Shown: positions 1-9,235, counted from the stretch's first letter. The stretch: 64,000 bases of DNA from Streptomyces sp. B21-105 (GCF_036898465.1 NZ_JARUMJ010000001.1:124001-188000); one strand, 5' to 3'. Made by a program: numbers and translations. Notes: a model not told the origin generated them from the sequence alone.

Positions 1-1278
1 ATGCGGATGCTGCGGCGTCGCCGTCGTCGGATCGTCCAGGTGGATGCCGATCATCCGGGTGGCCGCCAGGGCGCGCCCGGCGGCCTGCTCCGTGTCGGAT
101 CCGGTGGCGACCACGCAGCCCAGGCGGTCCTGGAAGGAGTGCGTGATGCGGACGGTCCGGCCCACGGCGGTGCTGGTCGTCACGGCCACGACTCCGGGGG
201 CCGCCGCGGCGGCTTCGGTGCCGTCGACGGCCGTGACCCGTCCTTCCCGCCGCGCTTTCAGGAAGCGGACGGCTGCGTGCCCGGTGCCGGTCCTCGCGGG
301 CGCCGGATCCTGCCCGGCCGTCCGTGCGACGACCGCGTCCACTAGGTCGACGCCGAGGGCTGCGCGTACGGCGACGGGGATCATGCCGCCCGCGAGGCGG
401 GGGTTGACCTCGATGACGACGGGGCCTTCGGGGGACAGGCGCAGTTCGGTGTGGGCCGCGCCCCAGCCGAGGCCGAGGGCGGCGAGAGCGCCGAGGGCGG
501 TCCTCGCGAGGGCCTCTGTGATCGCTTCCGGTACGGGCGCGGGCACGTCGTGCCCGGTCTCGACGAAGTACGGCTCGGGCCCGATGTGCTTGGCGACGAC
601 GGCGACCACGGTGTCGTCGAACGTCTCGACGGAGAACTCCGCTCCGGTGACGGCCGCTTCGACGAGGATCCGCGTCGGCACGGGATTTCCGCGCTCGTCG
701 GTGGACCGGCCGAGCAGTTCGTCCGCCCAGGACCGGGTCTCGCGGCGGTCGCGGCACAGCCGTACGCCCACGGAGCCCGACCCGCTCACCGGTTTGAGCA
801 CGACGGGGTGGCCGATCGCGTCGGCGGCCCGTACCGCCGCGTCCACATCGTCGACGGCCGTGAACGCGGGCACCGGCACCCCGGCCGCCCGCAGTGCCAG
901 GCGCTGGACGTCCTTGCTGCGGCAGCGGGCGACGGCGTCCCCGTCGGCGGCCGGCAGCCCCAGCTCGGCGGCCGTGTGGGCGGCGGTCGACACGAAGTAC
1001 TCGGAGCTCGAGGTGACCCCGGCGAGGCCTCCGTCGGCGACGAGCGCGGCGCAGGCGTCGAGGACGGCCGGCAGGTCGCCGGTGTCCAGGACCCGGATGT
1101 CGATGCCGTCCGTCTCGGCATACGGATAGCGGGCGGGGTCACGGGTCAGCAGCACCGGGCGCAGCCCGCGTGCCCGTGCGGCGGCGCAGAACTCCCGTCC
1201 GGTGCCGGTGGTGTTGCTCTCCAGGAAGGCGAGCCAGCGGCCGTCCGCGCCCGCTTCACGTACTGTCGACGGCCTCAT
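1..1278 (-). CDS. ATP-grasp ligase, C-terminus cut by window edge
   Basis: The frame is open from ATG at 1278 to base 1, giving about 426 residues without a stop. Visible ATP-grasp hallmarks are a glycine-rich nucleotide loop (HPVVLKPVSGSGSVGV, encoded near 770-830), a VEAAVTGAEFSVE segment, and the metal/ATP-binding strand VVIEVNPRLAGG (near 390-430). Family enzymes join a carboxylate to an amine or other nucleophile through an acyl-phosphate. The ATG overlaps the stop of the upstream lyase gene as ATGA, so the two are probably translationally coupled. The trio PLP enzyme, lyase and ATP-grasp reads as one pathway, in which this protein could ligate the amino acid the other two make. Substrate and partner cannot be read from the sequence. 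An amino-acid or dipeptide ligase is the most likely type; a carboxylase-like biotin function is unlikely because no biotin domain is visible. Confidence 0.85.
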   Translation of the reverse strand, partial: MRPSTVREAGADGRWLAFLESNTTGTGREFCAAARARGLRPVLLTRDPARYPYAETDGIDIRVLDTGDLPAVLDACAALVADGGLAGVTSSSEYFVSTAAHTAAELGLPAADGDAVARCRSKDVQRLALRAAGVPVPAFTAVDDVDAAVRAADAIGHPVVLKPVSGSGSVGVRLCRDRRETRSWADELLGRSTDERGNPVPTRILVEAAVTGAEFSVETFDDTVVAVVAKHIGPEPYFVETGHDVPAPVPEAITEALARTALGALAALGLGWGAAHTELRLSPEGPVVIEVNPRLAGGMIPVAVRAALGVDLVDAVVARTAGQDPAPARTGTGHAAVRFLKARREGRVTAVDGTEAAAAAPGVVAVTTSTAVGRTVRITHSFQDRLGCVVATGSDTEQAAGRALAATRMIGIHLDDPTTATPQHPH

Positions 1279-2753
1279 GTCGTGCCTCCGGTCCCGTGCT
1301 CCGTGACGACGGCGTCCACCGCCGCCGCCAGCTCCCGGGCCGCGTCACGCACGCGGGCCCGGTGCCCCGTGAGCCATTCGGCGTGGCCGGCGAGGCACTG
1401 CCGCAGGACGCCGACGATCCTGTCGCACTCCCCCGGGCCGCCGCCCCGGTCGTGCGCGGCGACGACGTCGCGGAGCGAGGCGAGTTCGGCGCCCAGGTCG
1501 AGGGGTGTCCCGTCCGGCAGCGCGATCTTCGTGAGTTCGGTGTCCCCCGCCTCGACGGCGTCCCGGACGGCGGCGCCGACGACATGGTGGGCGGTGCGGA
1601 ACGGCACGCCCCGGGCGACGAGCCGGTTGGCGATCACGGTCGCGGTCACGAAGCCTTCCCGCGCCCGCTGCTCCATGCGGGCGGCGGCGGGGCGGGCTCC
1701 GGTGACGAGGACCTGGGTGAGCAGGACGGAGTCCCGTACGGCGGTGAACGCAGGCCAGGCCACGGCGACCGCTTCGGTGCCGACCTCGATGGAGTTGGTG
1801 AAGGGCGTCGACTTCATGGCGGCCGCCGAGGCCGTCCACGCGCCGACGGCGGCCGCGGCCTTCGCCTTGACGTGTTCGAGGAGGAAGGCGTTGCGCTTCT
1901 GCGGCATGGCGGAGCTGCCGCCGACGAGTCGTTCGGGGAACTCGATGAAGCCGAACTCCTGGGTGCTCCACAGCTGGAGGTCGGTGGCCAGGCGGGTGAG
2001 GGTCAGCCCGGCCGACGCGACCGCGGCGAGAGCGCGCAGCACCGTGTCGCGGGCGGCCACCGCGTCGGTGGCGTGCAGCGGCGGCTCGGCGAAGCCCAGC
2101 AGTGCGGCGGTCCGCGCCGGTTCGATGGGCAGGTCGGTGCCGGCCACCGCGCCCGCGCCGAGGGGGCAGCGGCGCAGTTCGTCGATGGCGTACCGCAGGG
2201 CGGCGATGTCGCGGTCGAGTGCCGTGGCGAGGCCGGCGAGGTAGTAGCCGTAGCCGATGGGCATGGCGGGCTGGAAGTGGGTGTAGACGGGCATGACGAC
2301 GTCGCGGTGGACGCGGGCGCGGGAGAGCAGGGCGGCCTGGAGCCGCAGGATCTCGCCGAACAGGTCCGTCAGCTCGGTGCGCAGCCGGATCGCGGTGATG
2401 GTCGCCTTGATGTCGTTGCGGGAGCGCCCGGTGTGCAGCTTTCCGCCGATGTCGGCGCCGAGTTCGGCCACCAGGTGGCCCTCGTACATCAGGTAGAGGC
2501 CACGGGGTGCGTCGAGGCCGTACAGCTCGCGGAAGTCGTCGTTCTGAAGGCTCGTGATGCGGGCGAGGAGGGCTGCGGCCGTGCTGCCCGACAGCAGCCC
2601 GGTCTCGGTCAGCATCACGATGTGGGCGAGGTCGATGGTGCTGGTGAGGTCCAGCTCGGCGCGGATCTCGCCGGGGCCCGGTTCGCCGTACACGACGCGG
2701 CGGGTGCGTGGTCCGAGCGTACGGGTGAGCCGGCCGGTACCGGCGGCGGTCAT
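1275..2753 (-). CDS. argininosuccinate lyase / fumarase superfamily lyase
   Basis: 492 residues. Three superfamily signatures are present: HTGRSRND (first conserved region), THFQPAMP (second), and GSSAMPQKRN, the flexible loop that carries the catalytic serine in this superfamily. Family members eliminate fumarate from N- or O-succinyl-type substrates. Start chosen at ATG 2753, because it overlaps the stop of the upstream PLP gene as ATGA; the longer frame reaching 3032 only shadows that gene. The position between a cysteine-synthase-like gene and an ATP-grasp gene, rather than with arginine biosynthesis genes, argues against housekeeping ArgH. Inference: it may release fumarate from an aspartate adduct made by the neighbouring PLP enzyme, leaving a 2,3-diamino acid. 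Alternative: a genuine second argininosuccinate lyase. Confidence 0.85.
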   Translation of the reverse strand: MTAAGTGRLTRTLGPRTRRVVYGEPGPGEIRAELDLTSTIDLAHIVMLTETGLLSGSTAAALLARITSLQNDDFRELYGLDAPRGLYLMYEGHLVAELGADIGGKLHTGRSRNDIKATITAIRLRTELTDLFGEILRLQAALLSRARVHRDVVMPVYTHFQPAMPIGYGYYLAGLATALDRDIAALRYAIDELRRCPLGAGAVAGTDLPIEPARTAALLGFAEPPLHATDAVAARDTVLRALAAVASAGLTLTRLATDLQLWSTQEFGFIEFPERLVGGSSAMPQKRNAFLLEHVKAKAAAAVGAWTASAAAMKSTPFTNSIEVGTEAVAVAWPAFTAVRDSVLLTQVLVTGARPAAARMEQRAREGFVTATVIANRLVARGVPFRTAHHVVGAAVRDAVEAGDTELTKIALPDGTPLDLGAELASLRDVVAAHDRGGGPGECDRIVGVLRQCLAGHAEWLTGHRARVRDAARELAAAVDAVVTEHGTGGTT

Positions 2754-3838
2754 GACGGGGTCCGCTCGGTGAGGGCGCCAGGGGCGTCGACGAAGCGGGG
2801 CACGGCGCCCGGTACGTCGTCGTAGGCGCGGCGGCCCCAGGCGAACCGGGTCCATCGGTCCTCGGCCTTGTCCGGGGCTTCCACGGTCACCGGCCCGGCC
2901 GGCCGGTCGGCCTTGGCGAGCAGATGGCCGTTGTCGGCGAGCCACGCGTCGTCGTAGACCGTGGCCTGGTAGCGGTAGCCCTCGTCGGGAAGCATCACGA
3001 CGCAGGTCCGGTCGGGGTGGCGCTCGGCCCACCAGCGGGCGACCAGGTACGCGGCCCCGCTCGTGGGGCCCTGGAAGAGGGCGTGCCGGGCGTGCAGCTC
3101 ACGGGTGTGGGCGAAGGCCTCGGCGGCGGAGCACCAGTGGACCTCGTCGAAGACGCTGTGGTCGAGGTTGGCCGGCCACAGGCTGTTGCCCAGGCCGCGC
3201 AGTGCGCGCGGTCCGTCGGCCTGGCCGAACAGGACGCTGCGGTGGGAGTCGACACCGATGGCGAGCGTGTCCGCGGTGCGCTCGCGCAGGCCGCGCACGG
3301 TGCCGCACATGGAACCGCCGGAGCCGACCGGGCCGACCACGCAGTCGACCGTCGTGAGCGCGCGGGAGAGCTGTTCGGCGACCACGGCGTACGAGCGCGG
3401 GTTGTCGGGGTTGCTGTACTGCTCGGGGCAGAACGTGTCGGGCAGTTCCGCGCGGATCTCGGCGAGCCTGCGCAGCCGTGCCTCCTGGAAGCCGCCGACT
3501 TCCGCGGGCTCCTGGCAGATCTCGATCCGGGCGCCCAGGTCGGTGAGCCTTCGGTACAGGTTCGCGTCGATGGCGGGGTCGCTGACCAGGATCAGTTCAC
3601 GTTTCAGCAGCGCCGCCCGCATCGCGAGGCCGAGGCCGAAGGTGCCCGACGTCGTCTCCACGATCACCGTGTCCGGCCCCAACTCGCCGCGTTCATCGGC
3701 TCGTTCGAGTATGTACGAGGCGGGCAACAGCTTCATCAGGGTGAAGGAGGCACCGTACAGGTTGGGACCGAGCCTGATCAGCCGCGGCATCATCTGCGCC
3801 TCGGCGATCGAGTCGTACATCCCGGTGGTCACCGGCAT
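2750..3838 (-). CDS. PLP-dependent cysteine synthase-family enzyme
   Basis: 362 residues, fold-type II PLP enzyme. The segment GASFTLMKLLPA carries the likely Schiff-base lysine, ETTSGTFG is the substrate-carboxylate loop, and GPVGSGGS is the phosphate-binding glycine loop. Family members beta-replace O-acetyl- or O-phosphoserine with a nucleophile. The SbnA branch uses glutamate on the way to 2,3-diaminopropionate. No SbnB-type dehydrogenase is present here; an argininosuccinate-lyase-like gene follows instead, overlapping by ATGA. Start ATG 3838 has GGGAG just upstream and lies 37 nt after the transaminase stop, so the gene appears to be in the same transcript as the Hpg genes. The amine donor and product are inferred, not shown. 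Confidence 0.8.
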   Translation of the reverse strand: MPVTTGMYDSIAEAQMMPRLIRLGPNLYGASFTLMKLLPASYILERADERGELGPDTVIVETTSGTFGLGLAMRAALLKRELILVSDPAIDANLYRRLTDLGARIEICQEPAEVGGFQEARLRRLAEIRAELPDTFCPEQYSNPDNPRSYAVVAEQLSRALTTVDCVVGPVGSGGSMCGTVRGLRERTADTLAIGVDSHRSVLFGQADGPRALRGLGNSLWPANLDHSVFDEVHWCSAAEAFAHTRELHARHALFQGPTSGAAYLVARWWAERHPDRTCVVMLPDEGYRYQATVYDDAWLADNGHLLAKADRPAGPVTVEAPDKAEDRWTRFAWGRRAYDDVPGAVPRFVDAPGALTERTPS

Positions 3839-3875
3839 GGAAAGCTCCCGCGGGTCTGTGGCGGACGAGAGGTGA

Positions 3876-6279
3876 TCATGAGTGGCCCTGGGACCTGATG
3901 AAGTGCGCGAGACGTGCGACGCCCTCCGCGATCTGTCCGTGCGTCAGATAGCTGACGGACAGCCTGAGGGTGCGGTCTCCGCCGCCTTGGGGATAGAAGT
4001 ACGACATCGGCGTCCAGATGACCCCGAACTCCTCGGCGGAGCGCACCAGGGCTGCGTTGTCCGCCCGGAAGGGCACCGTGACCGTGAGGAAGAAACCACC
4101 GGTGGGCTCGTTCCAGCGGACGCCGAGCGCCGCCCTCTCGTCCTCGGGGAAGCACGTCGCGAGCTCCGTCAGCGTGACCCGCATCGCGTCGCCGTAGTAC
4201 GCGGCCGTCTTGGTGTTGAGCTGCGAGGTCCGTCCGCCGGCGGCGAGAAGCATGCCCGCCACCACCGCCTGGCTCACCGGGGAGGTGTTCACCGTCACCA
4301 TGCTCTTGATCTTGGAGAGCTCGTCCGCCAGCAGGCCGGTGGCACCGGTCCGGTCGGTGACGAGCTGGTCCGCGACGGCGAAGCCGATCCGGGCGCCGGG
4401 GAAGAGCGTCTTGGAGAACGAGCCCAGATGGACGACCCGGCCTGTGCGGTCGAGGGACTTGAGGGTCGGCAGCTGCTGTCCCGGGCTGACCATCCGGTAG
4501 GGGCTGTCCTCCAGGATCAGGATGTCGTGACGGTCGGCCACGTCGAGCAGTTCCCGGCGCGTGCCGAGCGGCATGGTGTTGCCGGACGGGTTCGAGTGGT
4601 CAGGAGTCACGTAGAAGGCGCGTGGGCGGCGTCCGCGTGCCTTCTCGGCGAGGATCGCCGCCTCGAGATCGGCGCAGCGGAATCCGTCCTCGGCCTCCTC
4701 GACGGCGATGGTGACGACGTCGAGGAGGCGGGCCGCACCGGTGATGCCCACGTAGCAGGGGCTGGCGACCAGCAGCACGTCCTCGGGGCCCGGGATCAGC
4801 GCGCGTACCGCGAGGACCATCGCCTCCTGGGCTCCGACGGTGACCACGATGCTCTCGGGCGGTACGTCGATGTCCTCGTCCCGGCGCAGCGATTCGGCGA
4901 TCAGTTCGCGGATCTGCCCGCTGGTGGGCCCGTACTGGAAGAGTGCGGAGCGGACCTCGGCGGGGAGGCCCCGCTCGTCTCCAGGTGGTCGAGGTAGCGG
5001 CGCAGGTACGTGAAGATCTGCTCGGTGTCGAAGAAGCCGTCGTACGGGCGGCCCGGCGCGAACGAGATCGCCTCGGGGTAGCGGTGGGTGATCTCGTTGA
5101 GGAAGTTCATGGTGTCGAGCACCGGATCGCGGAGGCTGCCGTGCAGGTCCTCCTTGCGCAGCCCGGAACCGTTCGGTGGGGCGGGCGCCTGCCGGGGGGC
5201 CGGCAGCGTGGGGGGCCGCACCAGTTCGGGGCCCGCGGTGGCGGTCGATCGGGTGCCGGTGAGGGTCATCGCCTCGGTCAGTTCGCCGGTGACGATGTCC
5301 AGGACGTGCTCGACACCCTCCTGTCCGCCGACGGCCAGGCCGTGCAGGACCGGTCGGCCGATGAGCACCGCGTCGGCGCCCAGCGCGAGGGAGGCGAGGA
5401 CGTCCGTACCGCGCCTGATCCCGCCGTCGAGGAGCACGGGGCACGCCCCCGCGACCTCCGCCGCGATCTCGGGCAGCGCCTCCAGGGTCGCCGGGGCCCC
5501 GTCGAGCTGGCGGCCGCCGTGGTTCGAGACGACGATGCCGTCCACCCCGGCGGCGATGGCCAGCCGGGCGTCGAAGGCGGTGAGAACGCCCTTGACCAGG
5601 ACGGGGAGTGAGCTGACCGCACGCAGCCAGTCGATCACGGACCAGTCGAGGGCGGGGTCGAACTCGGCGAGGGCGTGATCGCTGGGCGAGGAGTAGTCCC
5701 CGCGGGGGAGGTTGGCCGGTTCGATGCCCGCCGGAAGCCGGAAGCCGGCCCGTTCGCTGCGCAGCCGGCGGCCGAGCCGGGGGTGTCGACCGTCAGGACC
5801 AGCGCCTCGAAGCCCGCCTCCTCCGCGCGTTCGATGAGCTTGCGCGTCGTCGCGCGGTCGCGGAAGCAGTACGCCTGGAGCCAGAGCGGGCCGGTGGCGG
5901 CCGCGGCGATGTCCTCGAAGGTACGGCTCGCGAAGGTGCTCACGATCAACGGCACACCGGCCGGTCCGGCGGCGCGGGCGGTCGCCACCTCGCCTTCGGG
6001 GTGGGCCAGCGCGTGGTAGGCCACGGGTGCGATGCCGACCGGCGCCGCCCACGTGCGTCCGAGCATCCGGACCTCGGTGTCGGGCCTGCCGACACCGGTC
6101 AGGAACCGGGGCCGCAGCCGGGTCTCCTCGAACGCCTGGACATTCGCCGCGAGTGTCCGCTCCTGCCCCGCGCCTCCCGCGAGGAAGTCCCAGACGTCCG
6201 GTTCGAAACGCCCCTGAGCCGCGCTCTCGTAGTCGGCCAGGGTGAGCGGACGGCCGGCGGCGGGGCCGGTGACGCTCAT
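3876..6279 (-). CDS. hmo/hpgT: 4-hydroxymandelate oxidase / 4-hydroxyphenylglycine transaminase fusion, two frameshifts
   Basis: Start ATG 6279 overlaps the HmaS stop (ATGA). The N-terminal half (6279 to about 5240) is an FMN-dependent alpha-hydroxyacid oxidase, with the HGGRQLDG catalytic/FMN motif and DGGIRRGTDVLASLALGADA, converting 4-hydroxymandelate to 4-hydroxyphenylglyoxylate. After a proline-rich linker (about 5230-5160), the C-terminal half is a class I/II aminotransferase with the PLP lysine in GSFSKTLFPGARIGF, making Hpg. The frame is broken twice: at the G run 5779-5783 (frame lost after LVLTVDTP) and at about 4974-4984 (after YLDHLE). The observed 2404 bp plus two bases makes 802 codons exactly, a continuous 801-residue fusion. 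Hmo and HpgT are usually separate proteins; I recall fused versions in some Hpg-lipopeptide clusters. Whether the gene is functional depends on whether the two deletions are real. Confidence 0.85.
4974..4984 (-). other. apparent -1 frameshift in the HpgT half
   Basis: Upstream frame reads YLRRYLDHLE and then becomes nonsense; the sensible continuation DERGLPAEVRSALFQYG lies in the next frame. One missing base, for example a C in GTCCTCCAG on the plus strand, restores the family sequence. Confidence 0.8.
5779..5783 (-). other. apparent -1 frameshift in the Hmo half
   Basis: After EALVLTVDTP the frame is lost. The expected continuation LGRRLRSERAGFRLPAG is found one base out of register. The break falls at a run of five G on the plus strand. 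One extra base gives the family-typical DTPRLGRRLR. Confidence 0.8.
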
Positions 6280-7301
6280 CCGGCGGTCAGCCGGTCGCGC
6301 TCCACCGCTTCGTACAGGGCCCGGATGTTGGCGCTGCCGAAGCCCCGGGAGCCCCGGCGCTGGATGAGCTCGAAGAAGAGCGTGTTGCGCTGGTACGGGG
6401 AGCGGGTGAACAGCTGGAGCAGATGGCCCCATTCGTCGCGGTCGGCCAGCACCTGCGCACCCTTGAGCCCGGCGATCTCGGTGCGCAGATCGGCGAACCG
6501 CTCGGTGAGCATGTCGTAGTAGGTGTCCGGGGTGGCGAGGAACTCCACGCCCCGGTCACGGAACTCCCGTACCGCGGGGATGATCTCCTCGACCAGGAAG
6601 GCGAGGTGCTGCACGCCCTCACCGCCGTTGCGCTCCAGATAGGCGTCGAGCTGTCCCGGCTGCTTGCCGGGGTCCGGGGCGACCAGGGTGAAGATGACGC
6701 GCTCGGACGCGCTGCGCACGACGACGGAGTCCATCGCCTGATCGCCGACGGCGACGTATTCGGAGGAGTAGCGGGTGAAGCCGAAGGCGTCCCGGTAGAA
6801 GTCGGCGTAGCTCTGCAGGCTGCCCCCTTCGAGGCAGACCGCCACATGGTCGAGGCGCTGGATCGGTCCGTCAGCCGCCGGGGCGTCGGTCACCGGGGCG
6901 GCGACCCAGGTGCGGCCCGTGGGCGGCGTGGCGAAGGGGCGGTCGACCGACGGGAGGAGGGTGTGGGTGACGTCGCCGAATCCCGACACGATGGGGGTGT
7001 CCCGCAGGGACGTGACGACCTTCGCGCCGGCCGCCACCGCCGACTCGCTGGTGGCCTTCACATCGTCACAGGTCAGCGCGAGGTCGGCGATGCCGTCGCC
7101 GTGGTCGTCCAGGAACTTCCAGACGCCCCGGCCCGAGGTGACGACCAGTTGCACCTCGCCCTGGCGCAACAGCACCGAACTCCTGTCGACCTCCACGCAG
7201 TCCGCGACCCGCGTGAAGCCCATCGCCGAGACGAAGTAGTCGACCGTGGACACCTTGTCTCTTGTGTAGAGCTCCGCGTACGCGATGTCGTGCACTGCCA
7301 T
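6276..7301 (-). CDS. hmaS: 4-hydroxymandelate synthase
   Basis: 341 residues, related to 4-hydroxyphenylpyruvate dioxygenase, a non-haem Fe(II) enzyme. It converts 4-hydroxyphenylpyruvate and O2 to 4-hydroxymandelate, the first committed step to Hpg. The 2-His-1-carboxylate ligands are visible as LDHVAV, QHLAFLVEE and LFFELIQRRG. Start chosen at ATG 7301 (MAVHDIAY), preceded by AGGAGG; the longer frame to 7355 adds a non-homologous leader. The stop overlaps the hmo-hpgT start (ATGA). HmaS rather than HPPD is called because the next gene supplies mandelate oxidation and transamination. No prephenate dehydrogenase is in the window, so 4-hydroxyphenylpyruvate must come from elsewhere. Confidence 0.92.
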   Translation of the reverse strand: MAVHDIAYAELYTRDKVSTVDYFVSAMGFTRVADCVEVDRSSVLLRQGEVQLVVTSGRGVWKFLDDHGDGIADLALTCDDVKATSESAVAAGAKVVTSLRDTPIVSGFGDVTHTLLPSVDRPFATPPTGRTWVAAPVTDAPAADGPIQRLDHVAVCLEGGSLQSYADFYRDAFGFTRYSSEYVAVGDQAMDSVVVRSASERVIFTLVAPDPGKQPGQLDAYLERNGGEGVQHLAFLVEEIIPAVREFRDRGVEFLATPDTYYDMLTERFADLRTEIAGLKGAQVLADRDEWGHLLQLFTRSPYQRNTLFFELIQRRGSRGFGSANIRALYEAVERDRLTAG

Positions 7302-7409
7302 GGAAGTACCTCCTGAAGGGGCTGGTCGCCAGAAGTCGGTCGGTGCTGTTCGCAACTGGCCGGTCCAGGGCCTGCGCTCCGGGCCAGGCCCTGGACCAGG
7401 ACGGCCTGG
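7302..7409. other. 108-bp spacer between the beta-hydroxylase gene and hmaS
   Basis: The spacer holds a stem-loop (7362-7397) and the hmaS ribosome site (AGGAGG near 7308-7313). I see no clear promoter elements. hmaS may be read through from the beta-hydroxylase promoter past the stem-loop, or have its own weak promoter in the remaining 60 bp. Confidence 0.5.
7362..7397 (-). terminator. stem-loop after the beta-hydroxylase gene
   Basis: GGTCCAGGGCCTG (7362-7374) pairs perfectly with CAGGCCCTGGACC (7385-7397) across a 10-nt loop. It sits directly after the stop at 7410 in the direction of transcription. There is no clear T-tract, as is common for actinomycete terminators, so it could also be an attenuator or mRNA-stabilising hairpin. 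Confidence 0.6.
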
Positions 7410-8993
7410 CTACCAGCGCCACTCCTGCTGCTTGAAGAGGTGTCCGGCCTTGATGTCGCGGTCCTTGCACCAGGTGAGGAACTCTTCGATCTGCTTGATC
7501 TGGTAGGTGTCCTCGGTGTAGGTGGTGGCCATGACGTGGCCGAGCCAGTCCTCCTCGCCCATGGCGTAGATGTACGCCTCCTTGGCTCCCAGCTCGGTCA
7601 TGATCGCGGCTGCCTGCTCGGCGTTGGAGCCGGAGAGCTTGCGCGAGTTGCTCATCTTCTTGGTGACCGGGATGGTCAGGAGCGCCTGGTAGAGCCAGGT
7701 CAGCGGGGCACCGTCGCACTCCATGCCGAGGAAGGCGTAGTCGGCCGTGCCCAGGTGGTTCTTGACGTAGCGGTACAGCGCGGGCTCGATGCCGGAGGAG
7801 TCCGCGCCGATGAAGATCTTCTTCCCGGCGAGCTCGGCCCAGAAGGTCGACTTCGCCCGGATGTCCAGGTCGCAGTGCTCGCCGAGGAACGGCGTCGCGG
7901 TGATCTTGCCGCCGGGGAACTCGACCTCGTCGAAGTCGTCGACCTCGATGACGGGGAAGCCCTGGTTCTCCAGCATGAGCTTGATCGACGGGTCGGCCAG
8001 GTTGCCCTTGGAGTAGCGCGGCACGACGATCGCTCCGACCCGGCCGCGCAGCTGGAGCAGCGTCTCCAGGACGATGTGGTCCTGGTGGCCGTGGGTGATC
8101 AGTACGAGGTCGATGAAGTCCGGCAGGTCGTCGAGCGTGTACCGGTCGCCGGCGGTGTTGTCCGCGCTGATGAACGGGTCGGTGACGATCGCGGCCTCGG
8201 GCGTCTGCAGGACCAGGCAGGCGTGGCCGAAGTAGCGGATCCGGCCGCCGCTCTCGATGTGCCGGTCCTCGGCCAGGCTCGGCTGCGTGCTGAGCATGCC
8301 GGACAGCTGCGCCGCCTGGGCGTCGTCGAGCTCCAGCGACTCGCGCAGGTGGCGCAGGGTCGTGGGGCGTACGCGGGTCTTGAACAGCTCCGCGAGCCCG
8401 TTGTGGCGGAACGGGATACCGAGCTCCAGCACATCGGGCGAGGTCAGCCGCGGCGTGCTCAGAATGAACGGTCGCTCGATACCGGTCTCGAAGGACAGCT
8501 GGACCGACTGGCGGGCGTCCGTGTAGACGGGGCTCTGGTAGATCAACGGCTCTATGAAGCGCAGCTGTGCCTGGTTGTCGGTGTCGTAGGCCAGCTCGAC
8601 GAGGCCGCCCAGCTCCGGCGGCAGCTTCGGGTAGAGCGGGGTGAGGTCGAATCCGGTCGCGTTCGCCCGCAGGATTTCCTGGCCGGCGGCGATCGCCTCG
8701 GCGAACTTCAGCATGTCCGCCCGGTCACGCTTGATCGCGGCGAGCAGGTCACGCACCTCGTCGGCGCGCTCCTGGGGAATATTGATGAAGTAACCGCCGC
8801 GCAGCTCCGGGTTGTTGCTGGCCGCGACGTGGACCTGCGGGGATTGCAGATAAGACTCGAGCAGTGGCACGTGCAGAAACGCCAGATTCATCGACGCCTG
8901 CACCGGCGCAATCGTGTGCGGCTGGGCGACGAACCTGTCCACCAGCGGCTCAACGATGACCTTCGACCGCAGAAACAGCTGCTCATCAGTCAT
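7410..8993 (-). CDS. CmlA-type diiron beta-hydroxylase of carrier-bound amino acids
   Basis: 527 residues. The first about 250 residues form a family-specific N-terminal domain; the rest is a metallo-beta-lactamase fold with HGHQDH at about residues 300-305. Residues E372 (GEHCD) and D398 (GADSS) fall at a constant offset of five from the diiron ligands I recall for CmlA of chloramphenicol biosynthesis. That enzyme hydroxylates the beta-carbon of a PCP-bound amino acid using O2, and relatives occur in clusters such as ramoplanin. Start chosen at ATG 8993, preceded by AAGGAGG at ideal spacing. The 5' region carries a StrR-type operator shared with the divergent dehydratase gene. The likely target is one of the Asp, Asn or Tyr-like residues of the NRPS. 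A hydrolase role is less likely given the family-length N-terminal domain. Confidence 0.85.
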   Translation of the reverse strand: MTDEQLFLRSKVIVEPLVDRFVAQPHTIAPVQASMNLAFLHVPLLESYLQSPQVHVAASNNPELRGGYFINIPQERADEVRDLLAAIKRDRADMLKFAEAIAAGQEILRANATGFDLTPLYPKLPPELGGLVELAYDTDNQAQLRFIEPLIYQSPVYTDARQSVQLSFETGIERPFILSTPRLTSPDVLELGIPFRHNGLAELFKTRVRPTTLRHLRESLELDDAQAAQLSGMLSTQPSLAEDRHIESGGRIRYFGHACLVLQTPEAAIVTDPFISADNTAGDRYTLDDLPDFIDLVLITHGHQDHIVLETLLQLRGRVGAIVVPRYSKGNLADPSIKLMLENQGFPVIEVDDFDEVEFPGGKITATPFLGEHCDLDIRAKSTFWAELAGKKIFIGADSSGIEPALYRYVKNHLGTADYAFLGMECDGAPLTWLYQALLTIPVTKKMSNSRKLSGSNAEQAAAIMTELGAKEAYIYAMGEEDWLGHVMATTYTEDTYQIKQIEEFLTWCKDRDIKAGHLFKQQEWRW

Positions 8994-9156
8994 CTGCGCT
9001 CCTCCTTTCAGGAAACCAACAAATTGAGACGACAGCCACGCAGGGACAGCGAAATCCTGAAATTCAGGGCGTCGACGGGAACGCACCCACCGCGCTGCAC
9101 AGGATGCGTTCCCGCAGCAGAATGACCCCGGGCCGCTCGGTCGATCAATACTCGGA

Positions 9157-9185
9157 GTTCAACCGCCGCGATGCAGCAGTTGAAC
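9157..9185. promoter_or_regulatory. StrR-family-type operator, copy 1
   Basis: GTTCAACCG-N11-CAGTTGAAC. The left arm matches the reverse complement of the right arm at 8 of 9 positions. The layout matches the StrR/Bbr-type consensus GTTCRACTG-N11-CRGTYGAAC known from streptomycin and glycopeptide clusters. A second site with the same spacing lies in the only other divergent promoter region (59871-59899). The regulator gene is not in the window. Confidence 0.8.
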
Positions 9186-9235
9186 AGTGCCACCCGGCAC
9201 ACCTTCGGGAGCGCCCTGAGACATGCTTCGGGCCC

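Noticed and set aside
1275..2753. Housekeeping ArgH
   Set aside because: It has no argG or other arginine genes next to it and is translationally coupled to a cysteine-synthase-like and an ATP-grasp gene. A specialised lyase is more likely, though not proven.
7410..8993. Reading the metallo-beta-lactamase-fold protein as an antibiotic-resistance beta-lactamase
   Set aside because: The length, the N-terminal domain and the spacing of the HGHQDH, E372 and D398 ligands match the CmlA hydroxylase family, and its context is Hpg/NRPS biosynthesis.
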